Positions 50,481 to 63,486 are shown, counted from the first letter of the stretch. The stretch is DNA of 64,000 nucleotides from Paratinospora sagittata (GCA_035771175.1 CM069592.1:40068198-40132197); one strand, 5' to 3'. The notes: generated by a model not told the origin, from the sequence alone. A program made the numbers and translations.

Positions 50481-50621
50481 GTCTTATCCCAACAAGACAA
50501 TTGTTCCCCTAAAAACACGGTGACTAAGGGTAAGCGACCACCTAAGGTTCACAGGACAAGGAACAATGACTCACATAAGTATATAAATCAATTTCCAACT
50601 GCTTTGAAAGCTTACATCTAG

Positions 50622-51280
50622 CAGGTGAAAGATGTGGAGGCCGATGACCATTGTGGTTATCAAACAGTTGCCCTTTTTTTGGGTTATGGAGAAGGTGAAT
50701 GGAAAAGGGTTAGGCAAGAGCTCTTAGAGGAACTCATGAGTTTCAAGGATCACTACGAGGGTCGTTTTCTAGTATTGTGGCAGAGTTGACGAAATCATGA
50801 AGACACTTGATTATTATGAGACCCCAGTACCGTCACGTGCTTGGATGACATTGCCTGAGATGGGTCACTTGATTGCAAGCAAGTATAATCTGGCATTTTT
50901 GTACTTATCTCACCGCGACAGTGTTTAACATTTCTTCCACTAAGGAGTGAACATGTTTCGGTAACGCAGAGATGACTATTTGTTATGGGGTTCGTGAGTG
51001 AGTGTCACTTTGTGCAGGTATAAAAATATTATGTATTGTTTTATACTTGTTAATGTATAAAAATCTATGATTTGCCTTGTCTACGTGATTAAAATTGATA
51101 ATTGTTCATTAACAGGTTATTTTGGCCCCGACAAGTTCAGTGCTACCAGTTGCTGCAAATTGGGCGAAGTACCATCTATCGTGCGCTAATGGTTGGGACA
51201 CCCCATATCTAGATAGGATTTTGCATTTTACTAGTACAATTCACAATGTAGCAAACATAAAAACAATTAATGAGGATTGA
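50622..51280 (+). pseudogene. OTU-like cysteine protease domain of the MULE protein (decayed)
   Basis: Downstream of the transposase and broken by a TAG just before QVKDVEADDHCGYQTVA. The D-x-x-C-G-Y pattern corresponds to the OTU catalytic Asp/Cys box. Following text LFLGYGEGEWKRVRQELLEEL, then after a frameshift RAWMTLPEMGHLIASKYNLAF, then SECHFVQ with the candidate catalytic His, matches OTU domains carried on plant MULE proteins. An apparent intron (CAG|GTATAA at 51018 to AACAG at 51116) precedes VILAPTSSVLPVAANWAKYH; the frame ends at TGA 51278-51280. Known plant MULEs carry OTU or Ulp1 proteases; role uncertain. Confidence 0.7.
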
Positions 51281-51435
51281 AGTTTCTTTCTTTTTTTGAA
51301 CTTACAACAAATGTAATACATGTACATTTTTGTTCATTGACATTAATGAAATTGTTTGTTGAAGTTCAAAATTCACTGCACAAAAGATCAAAAGTTTTCC
51401 TAGTCCAAAACCAAGAAAACAAAAAAAGTAAAAGT

Positions 51436-53636
51436 CTAATCTCGTCTTTTTCGAATTCGTAGTCGAAAGGTAGGTACTTCGGCAGGTGCATCTTCTTCAA
51501 CTCTACACAAGCTCTAACCACGTTCGAAGTGCGTAATTGGAGTGTGTGACACATCTTCGAAGTGGAGAACTGGAGTTTAGGCTCGTTCTTCCTCGACATG
51601 TTCCTCTTCTTCGTTAATGCTTGTGCCGGCTGAAACTTCGATGACGTTGTCAATCCCCCGAAACACAACATGAATCGATGTCTCAGGTCCTTGAGTTATT
51701 CTCAAGGACCTCAACATCATCAGCCATTGGTTGTTGCGCTTCGTCTAAAATCAAAAGATTAAAAGATCAATTACTGCCAAATTTAATAAAATCATATATA
51801 ATAATAATGTTTTGGGTTTTGATTTATTACCAAAATTTTAAAATTTTCCGTTGAAGTTGGCGCTTGAGTGGATAGTCAATATTCATGGTTCTACGCCTTT
51901 GGATGTGAAATCTGTTCGAACCACTCAAGATATTCTGGTACAACGTCCCATGCATTAGAAACTTATTCCCCTCGTGCAGCCGCTTGTAACAAATGGCAGT
52001 CCCAGCTTTCCCAATACTGATCAATAAACATGTGATGGACGTTGTAATCACGTCCCCTAGCACTCATCTCAGCTCGAACATGACGTATAGGAGGACGTGG
52101 GATCTTCTGTACATGTCCAAATTGACGAAGAACTCGGTCAGGATGGTAGGACTTGACTACATCAAAGAACTTTACGCACAAGGTATAAAAAACCACTTCA
52201 TGTAGAGAGCTTTCGACCCTACAATCTGTGTAAGGGTCTCATGCAACCTGAACAAAATAATAATAATAAAGACCTAACATATAAGTTGATATGATGTATA
52301 TAACAAATTTAATTTAAAAGAGTAGCATTTGCCTGATTTGGCTGAAGATCATTAATTACCTCGTGTAGAACTTCAACATAATCTTCCGCTAGACCTTGTT
52401 CTTTGCGAGGTTTCCACTTCATGGCACGCAGGACGTTGTTATTATATCCACGATTTACGTGCGGTCTCACGAATGGGAAGTGCTCGTATATCCATGCCTA
52501 CCAGACATAAGAAAAATAATTACTATAACACAAACATATTTATTTCAAGTTTAATTTAGATAGAAATAGTTATACCTCAAGTAATGTTATGTAGCCTGCA
52601 ATCTATTGCACGTGATATCTCGTGGCACATCCCAACTGACGATACAGATGTGCCAAACAAGCAGCTTCCCATGCGAAATTGACAACCTCATCCAGATTCA
52701 TCAACAGTGGCAAGTAAATTATGTTCACCCTTGTACCATTCTTGTCTGTGAAAAAAGTGCAACCTAGGATGAACAAAAGATATGCTCTTGCAGTATGCTC
52801 AGCCGAAGGATATTATTGGTTTCCTTGAAGCTTCGATCCAAACATTTTTAGCAACCAATCCACCCGAACCGATTGACCTCTCTTCTTATTCACCTTATCA
52901 AATGTCTCTCGAGCCGAAACCCCCAAGGCTTCTTGAAGTATGGTCACTGCTTCTGCATTGCTTAATGCATCTCCATTCACTGTCTTGCCCACTGTTGGAA
53001 TCCTAAGTAAGACCATTACATCGTCCAACGTGATGGTCATTTCACTGAATGATAGGTGAAATGAATTAGTCTCTGGTTGCCACTTCTCCACAAAACCAGC
53101 TATCAACGGCTTGTGGGCACAACTATAACTACAAGACACCAAATGATGAAGACCGATGTTTGTAAGAATCTCCATTACTCTCTCTCTCTCGGGATGTTCA
53201 CTAAGGTCCTAAGAAGCTAACTTTGCCCCGTGGTTTCGACACTTTTGTATATTTTGTTTCTATGTGAATAAACAAAAAATTATAAAAATCTACTAATATT
53301 TAAATTTAATCATAATCTCAATTGAATTTAAATTAAATTAAGAAAGTGATATACCTAATTTTGTCACACGTAGTATGCTACGTGTTCCTTGAAATGCGTG
53401 AGGACTGAAAGATCAGTAGGTTCCCGAGGACAAAGACCCTTCAATAGACCGTCTCCTTTTCCCTCCACCCCAACTTGCGTAGGTTCTTCTTCAGATTGTT
53501 GCTCTTCTTCTTCATGTATAACAGGGGGTGGTGGTGGTGACTCGCGTCGTCTTCGTCTATTCGAGGCCGTCGACCTTCTTCTTTGCGAGCTTTGTTCTTC
53601 CTCTTCCGAACGACCTCTCCTTGTTCTTGGCGGCAT
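51436..53636 (-). pseudogene. Plant mobile domain (PMD/MAIN-like) gene carried by the MULE, decayed
   Basis: Starts MPPRTRRGRSEEEEQ at 53636, with a basic/acidic, Pro-rich N-terminus, then GLCPREPTDLSVLTHFKEH. After an intron-like gap: DLSEHPERERVMEILTNIGL, FVEKWQPETNSFHLSFSEMT, TLDDVMVLLRIPTVGKTVNG (the PMD core), VNFAWEAACLAHLYRQLGC, AWIYEHFPFVRPHVNRGYNN and YHPDRVLRQFGHVQKIPRPP, ending TFRLRIRKRRD-stop at 51436. In-frame stops interrupt it near 53213 (KLAS-stop-DLSE) and 52602 (YHVQ-stop-IAGY). PMD proteins such as MAIN and MAIL1 act in plant gene silencing and genome stability, and the domain is known to travel on transposons. Confidence 0.8.
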
Positions 53637-54344
53637 ATCTATCAAAATGGCCAAATACATACAAAAAACTATACAATTAGGACAAACAATTGATATTTAG
53701 CTTAAACAAAACCAAAAAAATTTAAAAAACCAAACAAATGCTCTGTCCGCTCTCATTGGAGTGGACAAAGCAACAACCGACCGACCCTGTTAGGTCAGAC
53801 GGGGCGATTCCGGTGCGAAAATGGGTTTCTGGAACCCATTTCTACCGCCTCCATTTCACCATTTTTAACTTTTTTTTTTTTGCACAAAAATAATTCAATA
53901 CAATAATGTAGCATTAAAATCAACTTAAACTTGAAGAAATCAAAGATTTACATGCATACTGATTTTGTTGATTCGAGTTCTTGAATCACTTTTACTTTGA
54001 AGCCCCAAAAATCCTAAATAACACCGTTTTTTTACAAGATTTTGCAACAAGCTTGCTCATAGTCGTTCTTAGCAATGTTCTAACCGGTTGAATGCCCTAA
54101 AAACTCAAAGAAATCGCGAATCAATGGAAATGGGAAAATAAAAAATGAGAGAGAGGGGAATGGAATATGATATTTGGGTTTGGAAAATGTCAAGGGTAGA
54201 ATGGGAATATGGGAGGTTGGAGAGAAAGGATATAAGTTATTTTAAATCTTTGGGTGAGTGAAGAGATAGAAATAGGTGGGTGAAAATAGCCGGGCCCTTA
54301 AACTTTAAATATACTTTCTTATTCTAAAGGTTTTATATTGTATT

Positions 54345-54760
54345 AGGGTCCGTTTGGCAACCTGGAAAGGATATGATTAGGATGGGATAGAGTATTTTTA
54401 ACCTCTATCCTGTGTTTGGAGGTGAGATGAGATGAGATAAAAATTATCCCATCTCACCCCTCTATTGGATTGGTTATCCCGCATTTTTTTTTTCTTTTCC
54501 TTCTCTTTTTCTTCTTGTGCACATTTATTCTTTTAAAAAAAAGAATTATCAACTGGTTTTGGTTTTTTATTTTTTAAGTTTAATATAATCTATTTAAAAA
54601 TTAAGTTGTGAAAAAAATATTTAATTACTTTTTTCTTTTAATCTCAAACACACTTCAAACATAGGATTACACTATTTTTAATCTTATTCTATCCTATCCT
54701 TTCTCATCTCACAAAAATAATTTCATCATATCCCACGTACTAAAGGAATATATATATATA
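54345..54760. mobile_element. Possible MITE next to the MULE
   Basis: Starts AGGGTCCGTTTGGCAACC, a typical hAT/MITE-like end, and contains matching inverted text (ATGGGATAGAG, GAGATGAGATGAG against CTATCCTATCC, CTCATCTCAC). The right end is not clear, so limits are approximate. Confidence 0.4.
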
Positions 54761-54936
54761 TATAGAATTTAAAAATGATAAACGCAACCTTCACGTCTCA
54801 ATTCAATCTAGGTTCACAATTCGGTTAAGTAGAAGTTGACGGATATGATGAAGATCAAAAGAAGTCTTTTAGCTATTATATATAGTTGCAAACTTCATAG
54901 TCTCTCAATTCAATGTTGTGAAGAGAAAGATTTGAG

Positions 54937-54940
<4 letters not shown>

Positions 54941-54979
<39 letters not shown>
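54941..54979. repeat. (TA)n microsatellite
   Basis: Uninterrupted run of about 19 TA units in spacer DNA. Confidence 0.9.
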
Positions 54980-54983
<4 letters not shown>

Positions 54984-55084
54984 TTCTGCTAAGGTGATAT
55001 CCTCTTTTATTTTGTAATGAGACTAATCTATGACCTCGAACATTACATATCACATGTCTATTTTTTTTTTTTTTTGAGTCGTAA

Positions 55085-55600
55085 AAGTTTAGATGAAAGG
55101 ACTACAACGGGTTGGGTTGGAGCTAAATTCCAACCCAACACAAACTAGTTTAGGTTGAAAAAATTAAAATTTAACCTAAACCAAACCGTCCCCCAATCCA
55201 ATCAAACCCATGAGAATCTTGACTCTTGAGATGAGTTAAATTATACCTGTGAATTTTATATACTCTAATAGACATCAAGCATGTAATATTTTAATTTTAA
55301 ATACAACTATATCAATATGTAAATTTGACAATTATTTCAAATTAGTCATAAAATATCAAAATGTTTTAAATAAAATCACATTCATCCACCACCATTTATA
55401 ATACCAAACTAGTTCGGTTTGAGTTGGGTTGGGTCGATTTTTTAGGCTCCCAACCTATAACCCAACTTAAACAGTTCGGATTGGGGTTTTTTCAACCCAA
55501 CCCAACTCAAACACTAGACCAACCCAACCCAACCCGTCGAGTTTGGTTCGGTTCGGTTCGGTCGGATTGGTCAGGTCAGTCAAATTGGCTTACACCCCTA
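55085..55600. repeat. AACCC/GGGTT-rich repeat
   Basis: Inverted clusters of GGGTTGGG and CCAACCCAACCC at both ends of an AT-rich core (GGGTTGGGTTGGAGC at 55109; CAACCCAACCCAACCC near 55520), followed by GGTTCGGTTCGGTTCGG. It can fold on itself and resembles the AACCG-rich elements at 7100 and 63486. Probably a non-autonomous element; any coding frame across it is incidental. Confidence 0.45.
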
Positions 55601-55639
55601 GAAAGGAGACTACCCCAGTTTAGGGCCAGAGCATGTCAT

Positions 55640-55800
55640 AGGCCTCAAAAATGACTTATAGTGATACTTACAGATCGCCCACTAACGAGAGACACCTTTC
55701 AATTCTTGTGGGTAAGGATGGCTAGCGCAGGATTCGAACTCTGCCTATGGCGAGAAGTTGAATCTCTTAACCAAATGTTACATATCATATGTCACACCAT
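55640..55800 (-). mobile_element. tRNA-like SINE head or SINE fragment
   Basis: On the minus strand TTTGGTTAAGAGATTCAA (box A-like TGGTTAAGAG) is followed about 25 bp later by GCAGAGTTCGAATCCTGC (box B-like). The segment is GC-richer than its surroundings. It lacks an acceptor stem and anticodon arrangement of a functional tRNA. Boundaries and target duplication not resolved. Confidence 0.5.
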
Positions 55801-56360
55801 TATTCTAACGTTTTATTATAGTTTATCCTTGATTTGTCGCAAATCCAGGTATACAATATGGTTTGAAATTTCTTCTCTTTCCATAACATGTGCCCATTTA
55901 GTTAAATGCTTTTAGAACCATGAATTGTTTACTGCTTTTCAGCTGTCTACTTATAATTAAAAGACATGATAGTGGATGGCAAATGACAACGTAGAAGTAT
56001 GGTTGTTATGTGGACTAGAATGCTTATTTAGATGCTAGCTATTAGCTAAGTACCTTGGTGAGGAATTGTCTTTAATCATTCATCGATATATACATGTGGT
56101 TTAAAACAATTAGACAACGGTGACTAAAGTGATTTGTCTAAACTTAAGTTAGCACTCTATTCAATGTGTCATTTGTGCATTATCAATTTGAAGTTTGGTT
56201 TGTCATAAATTCCAAAACAAACGGGAGAAAACAACTACCTTTTCTTCGAAAATGCTAATCTAACCGTAAACTATTATAACTATATGTATAATTATACATA
56301 TATACTTATTAAATTATTAATTATACATCTTAAAATGTATAAAATATTAATATTTAATAA

Positions 56361-56431
<71 letters not shown>

Positions 56432-59400
56432 TATATGCAGTTGCAAAAATTGCAGTTCAATTAGCATTCCCCTTTCTTATAAATATGAGATAAATATTAA
56501 GTTATGTTCCAGTTACAAGATGCTATTTATTCATATGATATAACATATGCATCTTGAAAAATACTTATAGCTACATGCCTTCTAAATGCAAAGAAGTGGG
56601 CCCATTTTTATTACATTTCATGTCTATAGAAGCCCTAAGTTGTAATCATTTTCAGCCTATTGATTGTTATAATTGATTTAATTGAGAAGGAAAGATATTC
56701 TTTCTTCATGTATGCACAATATCATTGATAATTACTTTCCACCAGCGTGTTTACTATTTATTATTTAAAATTTTAAGTCTCAAATCTTTTTGTGTTATTA
56801 TTGATATTTTTTTAAGAAAAAGATAATAATGTTTAGTAACTAAGTATGACAAAAAATTAGGTACGGACGAGTATGGTACGGACAATGTCTCATATTAACA
56901 AATATATAACATGTTCGTATCCAGCCTTATTTAAAAAATAGATGACAAGTGTTCATCTGTTCTCATATGTTTTAAAAATCGAGTAGCCTATTTTTATTTG
57001 TACCTATATATTTTTTCAAAAACATATATTGGTGAAATATATTTTTTGATAAAAATAAAATAAAATAAAGATCAAATGCTAATAGTAATGAAAAAAGATA
57101 ACAAGAACAAAGAAAAATTCAATAAAAAATATAACTAAAAAATATTCAATTGAGCTGAGGTATGAACAAATTAAAATAAGAATTATAAAATATTCTTTTT
57201 ATATTAAGTAAGAACCAAATATCTAATTTCTTGAATTTATTTTTAGACCTGATTTTTAAAAAGTCTTGTCCGTATCTGTTTTAAAGCAGGCCGGACAAAA
57301 ACAACAAACGAATTTAGGCTCATTTTGCTACTTCTACTTGTAACAAATTTGACCCATTTTTGAAACTGTTTCTTATTAGATAAAGATGGTGGTGATTAAA
57401 CATCAAAATAATAGTAATAGTAATAAATAAATAAAGAGATGGTGGGTGATTTCATGCTTTATTTTGATGAATGAAACCATGATTACTCTCGTAATGCAAA
57501 GTAGCTAGGTTTCTTGTTGAACTAACGATGATGACGAGAGATTTGAATATAAAATGGTTGTTGAATGTGACGTCCCAACACGTTGATGTATCCTAGCGTT
57601 TGTTTACACGAGCGGCCTGAGTGCCTGTAACTTCACTGACAAAATCATCTTTGCTAAGATTTCACAATTAAATTAATCTTGTGTAAGACAAAAGACTGTA
57701 AAAATTGTCAATAAATTGCAAAACACACGATAAGCAACTTGAAATATGTGGAATGTGGAGTCTGCTCCGATTTCAAGTAAACTTTGTCTCACAAGCATGA
57801 GACTTAGGAAATCACAATCAAATGCATGTTGATGGATGTTTCTTTTAATTAAAGATGTAGTTGGAAAAAAAAAAAAAACTTCTTTTCAAGTGACAAGTTT
57901 TTGAAAGAAGATATTTATGACCCCCTTAGTTTGAATTTGGATATAATTTTTTGTATTAAAAAAATTAATGAATAATTATTTGATTGATTGATCAAGTTTT
58001 ACTTAGAAAACAACTATCTTTCAATACGATTAAAAGTTTTTTTTTTTCCTAATTTTTGCTTTTTATGTCCTAAAATTTTAATTATAAACCAAACATAACT
58101 TAGAATAGACCCAATGGCGACAATTAGTCATAGAAGCTTTCAATAGGATTAAGTGATTCCCAACCTTATAGAAGGTGTATTTGTCCAAAAAAAAAAAAAA
58201 AAACTTATTGAAGGTGTCATAGGTGCTATAGCTAAATCACTTAAGCTACAACAGCCATATATGGTTTTGATTATATCATTTTTACTAATATTGTTTTATA
58301 TAAACCAAAACATATACATCACAAGGATTGAATATCTATTCTTTCATTGAATAAAGATGCGCCTTGCCTTTATTATTCTATCCATTTGTCCTTTTTCTAA
58401 TATTTCATGTACCTAAAAGTAGAGCAATTTGCGGTTCTATGATTGAAAGAGATATATAGCAATGTAGGGGGCTGGTCTTTAAATGCACTTTATAAATGAA
58501 CTAGGTCCTACTAGTTATGCCCATCTTGGTGTGTGAAATTGGGTGGACACCCATAAGTCTATGGTAATAGTAAGTTTTGATAACTAGCAAAAATAAATTT
58601 ATAAATAAATAAATTCTTGACATTCACTTCATAGATATATATATATATATATATATTTACTTTATAAATCTCCTATTACAAAGACTTGCCAGTGAGTATC
58701 TTATAAAATTTTCTGATTTATTGTGAATTATATAGCATAGATGTTCAACAACATTTACTATTTTAGTCATGACTGACCTCTTGTACTATTTGCATGTAGA
58801 TGATGATATGTGCATGTTTACAAATAATCAATATATGAACTAATATGCAAAGGTAAAATTTGAAATAAAAAGTCAATTTATATATTGATGTGTTCATAAA
58901 TAAGTACATAATGTAAATAGAATATCTCTTTATTTAATACAATTAATGGCTTTAAATCTTCTACCTCTTACATATCATTTGCTAAGCAATAAAAGAAACT
59001 TTAAGAGAGAGAGAGAGAGATAGAGAGATAGAGAGAAAAAAAAAAAAAAAAAAAAAAAAAAAAGGAAAAACTTGTAAGGAGGCAAATGTGATTGATAAGG
59101 GTAGAGGTTAGCAAGGAAACTGATTCCATTAGATTAGGTTAGAGGTTGGACAAGAAGCTCCTGTGATTGATTCTGTACTTAAAAACTTTAAAAAAAATGT
59201 GGCAAAAAATGTGTTTGGTTTAATAATTTATTATTATTATTATTTTTAAAGATTAAACTCAAGCCATTTTTAGAAAACATGTAGAATTCTTATTGGTATT
59301 TTTCCAAGTCCATTTTTTTTCTTTAGGTCAGTGAAGCCCATTCTCTATATAAATCCCTCTTTTTTTTTATTTTGTAATCTACCTAGACAGACTATCACCC

Positions 59401-60360
59401 TCACATACCAGCTGGATTTTTTTTTCCCACCTTGAACAACTTCAACTTGTTTTCTCCACTTGAGGAGGTATATGACTTTCTTATAATGTCTTTGTTTTGA
59501 GAAACAATTAACCACAAACCCATATCTTATAATGCCTTATTTTGAAATAAACTTAATCAAACAAGTTTTTTTTTTTTTTAATTATCTTCAAATCTTGAAA
59601 ACAATTTTTAAATATAATATTAAACATATTTCTTAGAAATTAAATCAACCTAAAAATAAGATTGTATTCTAATTTTTTTTAAAACTATTTTATATTATAA
59701 GCCAAACATATGTTTTTATAAAAAATTATCCATGCTTTAATTCCATATTCATATTGATGCATGTGTAGAGGAAGTAAATTCATTCAAGGTTGAAAAAAAA
59801 AAATAGTTGAGTATTGATGCATATCTAATCACTGGTTAATTGTGGGAATATCAACAACAATTATATTTCATTCCAATCAAATCACTGGTTAATTGTGGCA
59901 ATATTTTGATGAATTTGAAAATTTTAATGGGAGGAGGCCAGCAAATATGGGAGGCCAACCCTACCAACTCCACAATCTCTCCCACTCTCACACGCCAGAC
60001 ACCTTTGAATGGTGATGTTTTGGTTCTATTGGCAGTAGCCTACCACCACCAATATGAGCAGATCGGTCAATTCAATCTGCAGAGAAAAAAGGAAAAAAGG
60101 AAAAAAACTCAAAACACAATTCCCTTCACAAAACTCAAACAAAATAGCAGGCCCATCTTCCCACCATTAAAAGACCTTGCGTATGAACCATCTCTAGTGA
60201 GGTCTTGACACCTGTCCTTTGTGTTATTTGCAACCTCTTATGTGAAAAATTAAACAAATGAATTGACATATTTCTTGCTCTGCTACTCCTATATATACCC
60301 TTTATCAGCTTTCGCACCAGAAACAACAGGTTTCCATGCAGCCCATGTGTCTGTAATTGC
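55800..60360. other. AT-rich intergenic spacer
   Basis: No gene recognised in 4.5 kb. It contains a (TA)n run at 56364-56428, another near 58637-58657, a GA run plus poly-A at about 59006-59063, and many A/T homopolymers. A less AT-rich interval at 57560-57800 has no identifiable features. The right end near 59920-60360 is likely upstream region of the acyltransferase gene. Confidence 0.65.
56364..56428. repeat. (TA)n microsatellite
   Basis: About 32 uninterrupted TA units, the longest run in the window. Confidence 0.9.
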
Positions 60361-60614
60361 TCAGTTTTCTGTTATAGGTACTGTCCCAAGAGAATTCTAA
60401 GAACCCCCTTTGATTCCATTTGGGAACTCTCATCCCTCTGTCACAGTTCTTACACATGGCCTGTTCTCTAACAAACTAGGAATATTGCACTTAAATGCAA
60501 TAGCTATGATCAATCAATTTTTTTTTCATATGGGTTTCTCCCTATGATTCTTTTAAATTGTTTACTTTTCTTCTCTTTTGGTTTCAGGTTGTTGAGCTTG
60601 GAGAGTCTGTTGCA

Positions 60615-62148
60615 ATGGAGAATTCTAATGAAAATGTGTTTGAACTTAGAGTGAAAGTAGGAGAACCAACTTTGGTTCCTCCTGCTGAGGACACCCAAAA
60701 GGGTCTCTACCTCCTATCTAATCTTGATCAGAACATTGCTGTGATCATCCGAACCATTTACTACTTCAAGTCAGAAGCGAAAGGGAATGAGAGAGCAGGG
60801 GAGGTCATTAAGGATGCCTTGGCAAAGGTTCTTGTTCATTACTATCCGCTGGCTGGGCGTCTTACAATTAGTTCGGAAGGGAAGTTGATCATTGATTGCA
60901 CAGGTGAAGGTGGTGTTTTTGTCGAAGCGGAAGCAGATTGTATGATTGAGGATCTTGGAGACATTACAAAGCCTGATCCTGTGACTCTAGGGAAGCTTGT
61001 TTATGATATTTCAGGAGCAAAGAACATTCTTGAAATGCCCCCTCTTGTGGCTCAGGTTTGTCAATTTCTCAAAACCAGTAATTTTACAATTATAGATAAA
61101 ACAATTGCATGCATGAATTTTTAAAAATTACATAATTTCATAGATGCTGATAATTAGTTTTTCTTTTTTCTAGTGTGCCTATCAAAAATATTTTCCCTAT
61201 GAGCAGTTGCCCAGCTTTCAGTTCTTTAAAGATCAACTTCGGAAAAAAAAAAAAAATCTAGAAATTTCTAATGCTTTTATCTATATGCAGGTGACAAAGT
61301 TCAAGTGTGGAGGATTTGCTCTTGGGCTATGCATGAACCATTGCATGTTTGATGGCCTTGGAGCCATGGAGTTTGTGAACTCATGGGGAGAAACCGCCAG
61401 AGGCTTGTCGCTAACAGTTCCACCATATCTGGACAGAACCATACTAAAGGCTCGAATTCCTCCAAAGATAGAATTTTCCCACCATGAATTTGCAGAGATC
61501 AAAGACATATCGAACACTTCAAGTCTTTATGAAGAGAAAATGCTCTATAGGTCCTTCTGCTTTGACCCTGAGAAACTAGGGAAACTCAAGAAAATAGCTA
61601 TGAAGGATAATGTTCTTGACAAGTGCACTACCTTTGAAGCCCTTTCTGCTTTTGTGTGGAGAGCAAGATGCCAGGCCTTAAAAATGCAACCTGATCAACA
61701 GATAAAGCTCCTCTTTGCTGTTGATGGAAGGACAAGATTCGAGCCATCATTACCAAAAGGATACTTTGGAAATGGAGTCGTGTTAACGAACTCTGTATGC
61801 AAGGCGGGCGAAGTTTTGGAGAATCCGTTGTCGTTTACAGTGGGGCTAGTTCAAAAAGCAGTTAAGTTGGTTACTGACAGTTACATGAGATCAGCCATAG
61901 ATTATTTTGAAGTAACAAGAGCGAGGCCTTCTCTTGCAGCAACTCTTCTGTTAACTACATGGTCTAGGCTATCTTTCCACATTACAGATTTCGGGTGGGG
62001 AGAGTCTATTTTGTCAGGTCCAGTGACTCTGCCAGAGAAAGAGGTGACATTGTTTCTGTCCCATGGGAAAGAGAGGAAAAGCATAAATGTGCTTCTTGGT
62101 TTGCCTGCTTCTTCCATGAAGATCTTCCAGGAACTCATGCAAATTTAA
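60615..62148 (+). CDS. ASFT: BAHD acyltransferase, omega-hydroxyacid O-feruloyl transferase (ASFT/HHT1-like)
   Basis: Two exons, 60615-61055 and 61291-62148, giving 432 aa; CAG|GTTTGT and TGCAG|GTG junctions, phase 0. The family transfers feruloyl-CoA to omega-hydroxy fatty acids or alcohols in the cytosol to build suberin aromatics. The protein closely follows Arabidopsis [82 protein letters not shown] and [15 protein letters not shown]. The catalytic HxxxD is His164-Cys-Met-Phe-Asp168, and the structural DFGWG is residues 380-384, both intact. The first ATG fitting the family is at 60615. A TTTCAG at about 60583-60588 suggests a 5'UTR intron. The single intron position is shared by many BAHD genes. 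Confidence 0.93.
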
Positions 62149-63450
62149 GAAGTTAAATCATCCTTGGATGTTGGTATATCTAGAATTAGTAGACAAGTTG
62201 CTCTTGGATTATTTCTTTATTTGAATCAGTTTGTCCTAGATTAGTAATTATTTCTTGCAAATAAAAGAAAGAACTATAATTAAGACTCAAAAGTCCACTT
62301 GGCATGTAGTAATGTTGAAGGGGGAGGAAGGGCAATTTGAAAGAGTGCAAAACCAGGTCTAATGTTTCCTGTTTTTAATGTATTTGGGGGTCTAATATGT
62401 TGGGATTTTTCTAAGTTGTATGACAGCTTATATTTATTATGTATTAATGTATTAAATCCAACTTCTTGATTGTTGCTTACTGTTATATATTATAATGTTA
62501 ATATCACATTAATCATAAGTTGCTAAAAGAGTTGGTCTGCATTAACATGACTGACTGGCATGAAGGTTTGACCTTCAATAGAAAATGGAGAGGAGGAAAC
62601 ACATTTATGTAGCCAACCAATATTATATATATATAATCAGAAAAGAAATGTCTTGGTTTGGTTATTGAGTTGGTTGCATGCAAATAAATGCCTTTAAAGT
62701 GCCACAAAGAACATCTTGACTCCATGCCCATACTTGTGAATATCCCTACCTTTTAGTTGGGAAGTAGATGTGCTAACATTAATTATGCTTAAAGGCAGGA
62801 TTTCATAGCTTTTGGAGCTGTACCAAACATTCTTAGATTATGTCACTAGCTAGGTTCTCATTTTCTCGCCCAATGCTTCTTGGCTTGGGCAAGGATCAAA
62901 TGCCACTAAAGACAATAAAAAAAGGTTATTTTTATTTTGGGCCCTCGGTCTCTAATGCCTTTGTCGTAGGGCTTTAGTGCCTAAAGTATATTATGGGCAT
63001 TATACCCCAATTATTAGTGGGTCTTCGGCCTTTGATAAGACTATGTAGGCCTTTTGATCCTTATCAGCTATAGGGTTAGCATGTGTCACAAATGTAGCCT
63101 CTGCTCGTCGGGGCAAAAGTTTGTATGTTTTACTAAAAAAAAACCTCATTTTTCTTAGTTTTGGTCCATATCCCATCCAATAAGATGTTGTTATCATTGT
63201 AATTGATCAAGTTGGCCCTAAATGGAATGGGTTCAAGATACTTGTTCACATTTGGTTTTCTTCATTTTATTTTTTTATTTATTTTTTACCAAAGCAAATG
63301 TAGTTTCACAATAAGTTAATTTTATGGGGTTCCTTAATACTCAAACTTGGGCAGTAGTTGCACTTAGGCAGAGAATTCACATAAGGGGTCAAAATTTACC
63401 ACATGCATGCCGAGAGACAACTTCTTAGATAGGGTAGAGATGTCAATCAT

Positions 63451-63452
<2 letters not shown>

Positions 63453-63484
<32 letters not shown>
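63453..63484. repeat. (TA)n microsatellite
   Basis: TA run of about 16 units directly before the AACCG-rich element. Confidence 0.9.

Positions 63485-63485
<1 letters not shown>

Positions 63486-63486
<1 letters not shown>

Larger units (their letters stand above)
47835..54297. mobile_element. Mutator-like element (MULE), 6463 bp, with OTU and plant-mobile-domain cargo
   Basis: The ends are inverted repeats. Left reads GAATCCGGCTATTTTCACC and continues TACCTATTTCTATCTCTTCA; the right end reversed reads GGGCCCGGCTATTTTCACC then CACCTATTTCTATCTCTTCA. A 9-bp direct repeat TTAAACTTT lies immediately outside both ends (47826-47834 and 54298-54306), the Mutator-superfamily target duplication. Weaker inverted similarity runs further inwards, for example GCGAAAATGGGTTTC palindromes on both sides. 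Inside are a decayed FAR1/MULE transposase-OTU gene on plus and a plant-mobile-domain gene on minus. Both carry stops or frameshifts, so this copy is not autonomous. Confidence 0.93.

Noticed and set aside
51436..53636. A working PMD/MAIN-like host gene
   Set aside because: It lies inside a MULE bounded by target duplications and has at least two in-frame stops in conserved text.
55424..55654. Asn/Pro/Thr-rich ORF in the AACCC repeat
   Set aside because: Simple-sequence translation of AACCC/GGTTC repeats with no family match.
55690..55790. A functional tRNA gene on the minus strand
   Set aside because: Box-like motifs only; acceptor and anticodon stems do not pair.
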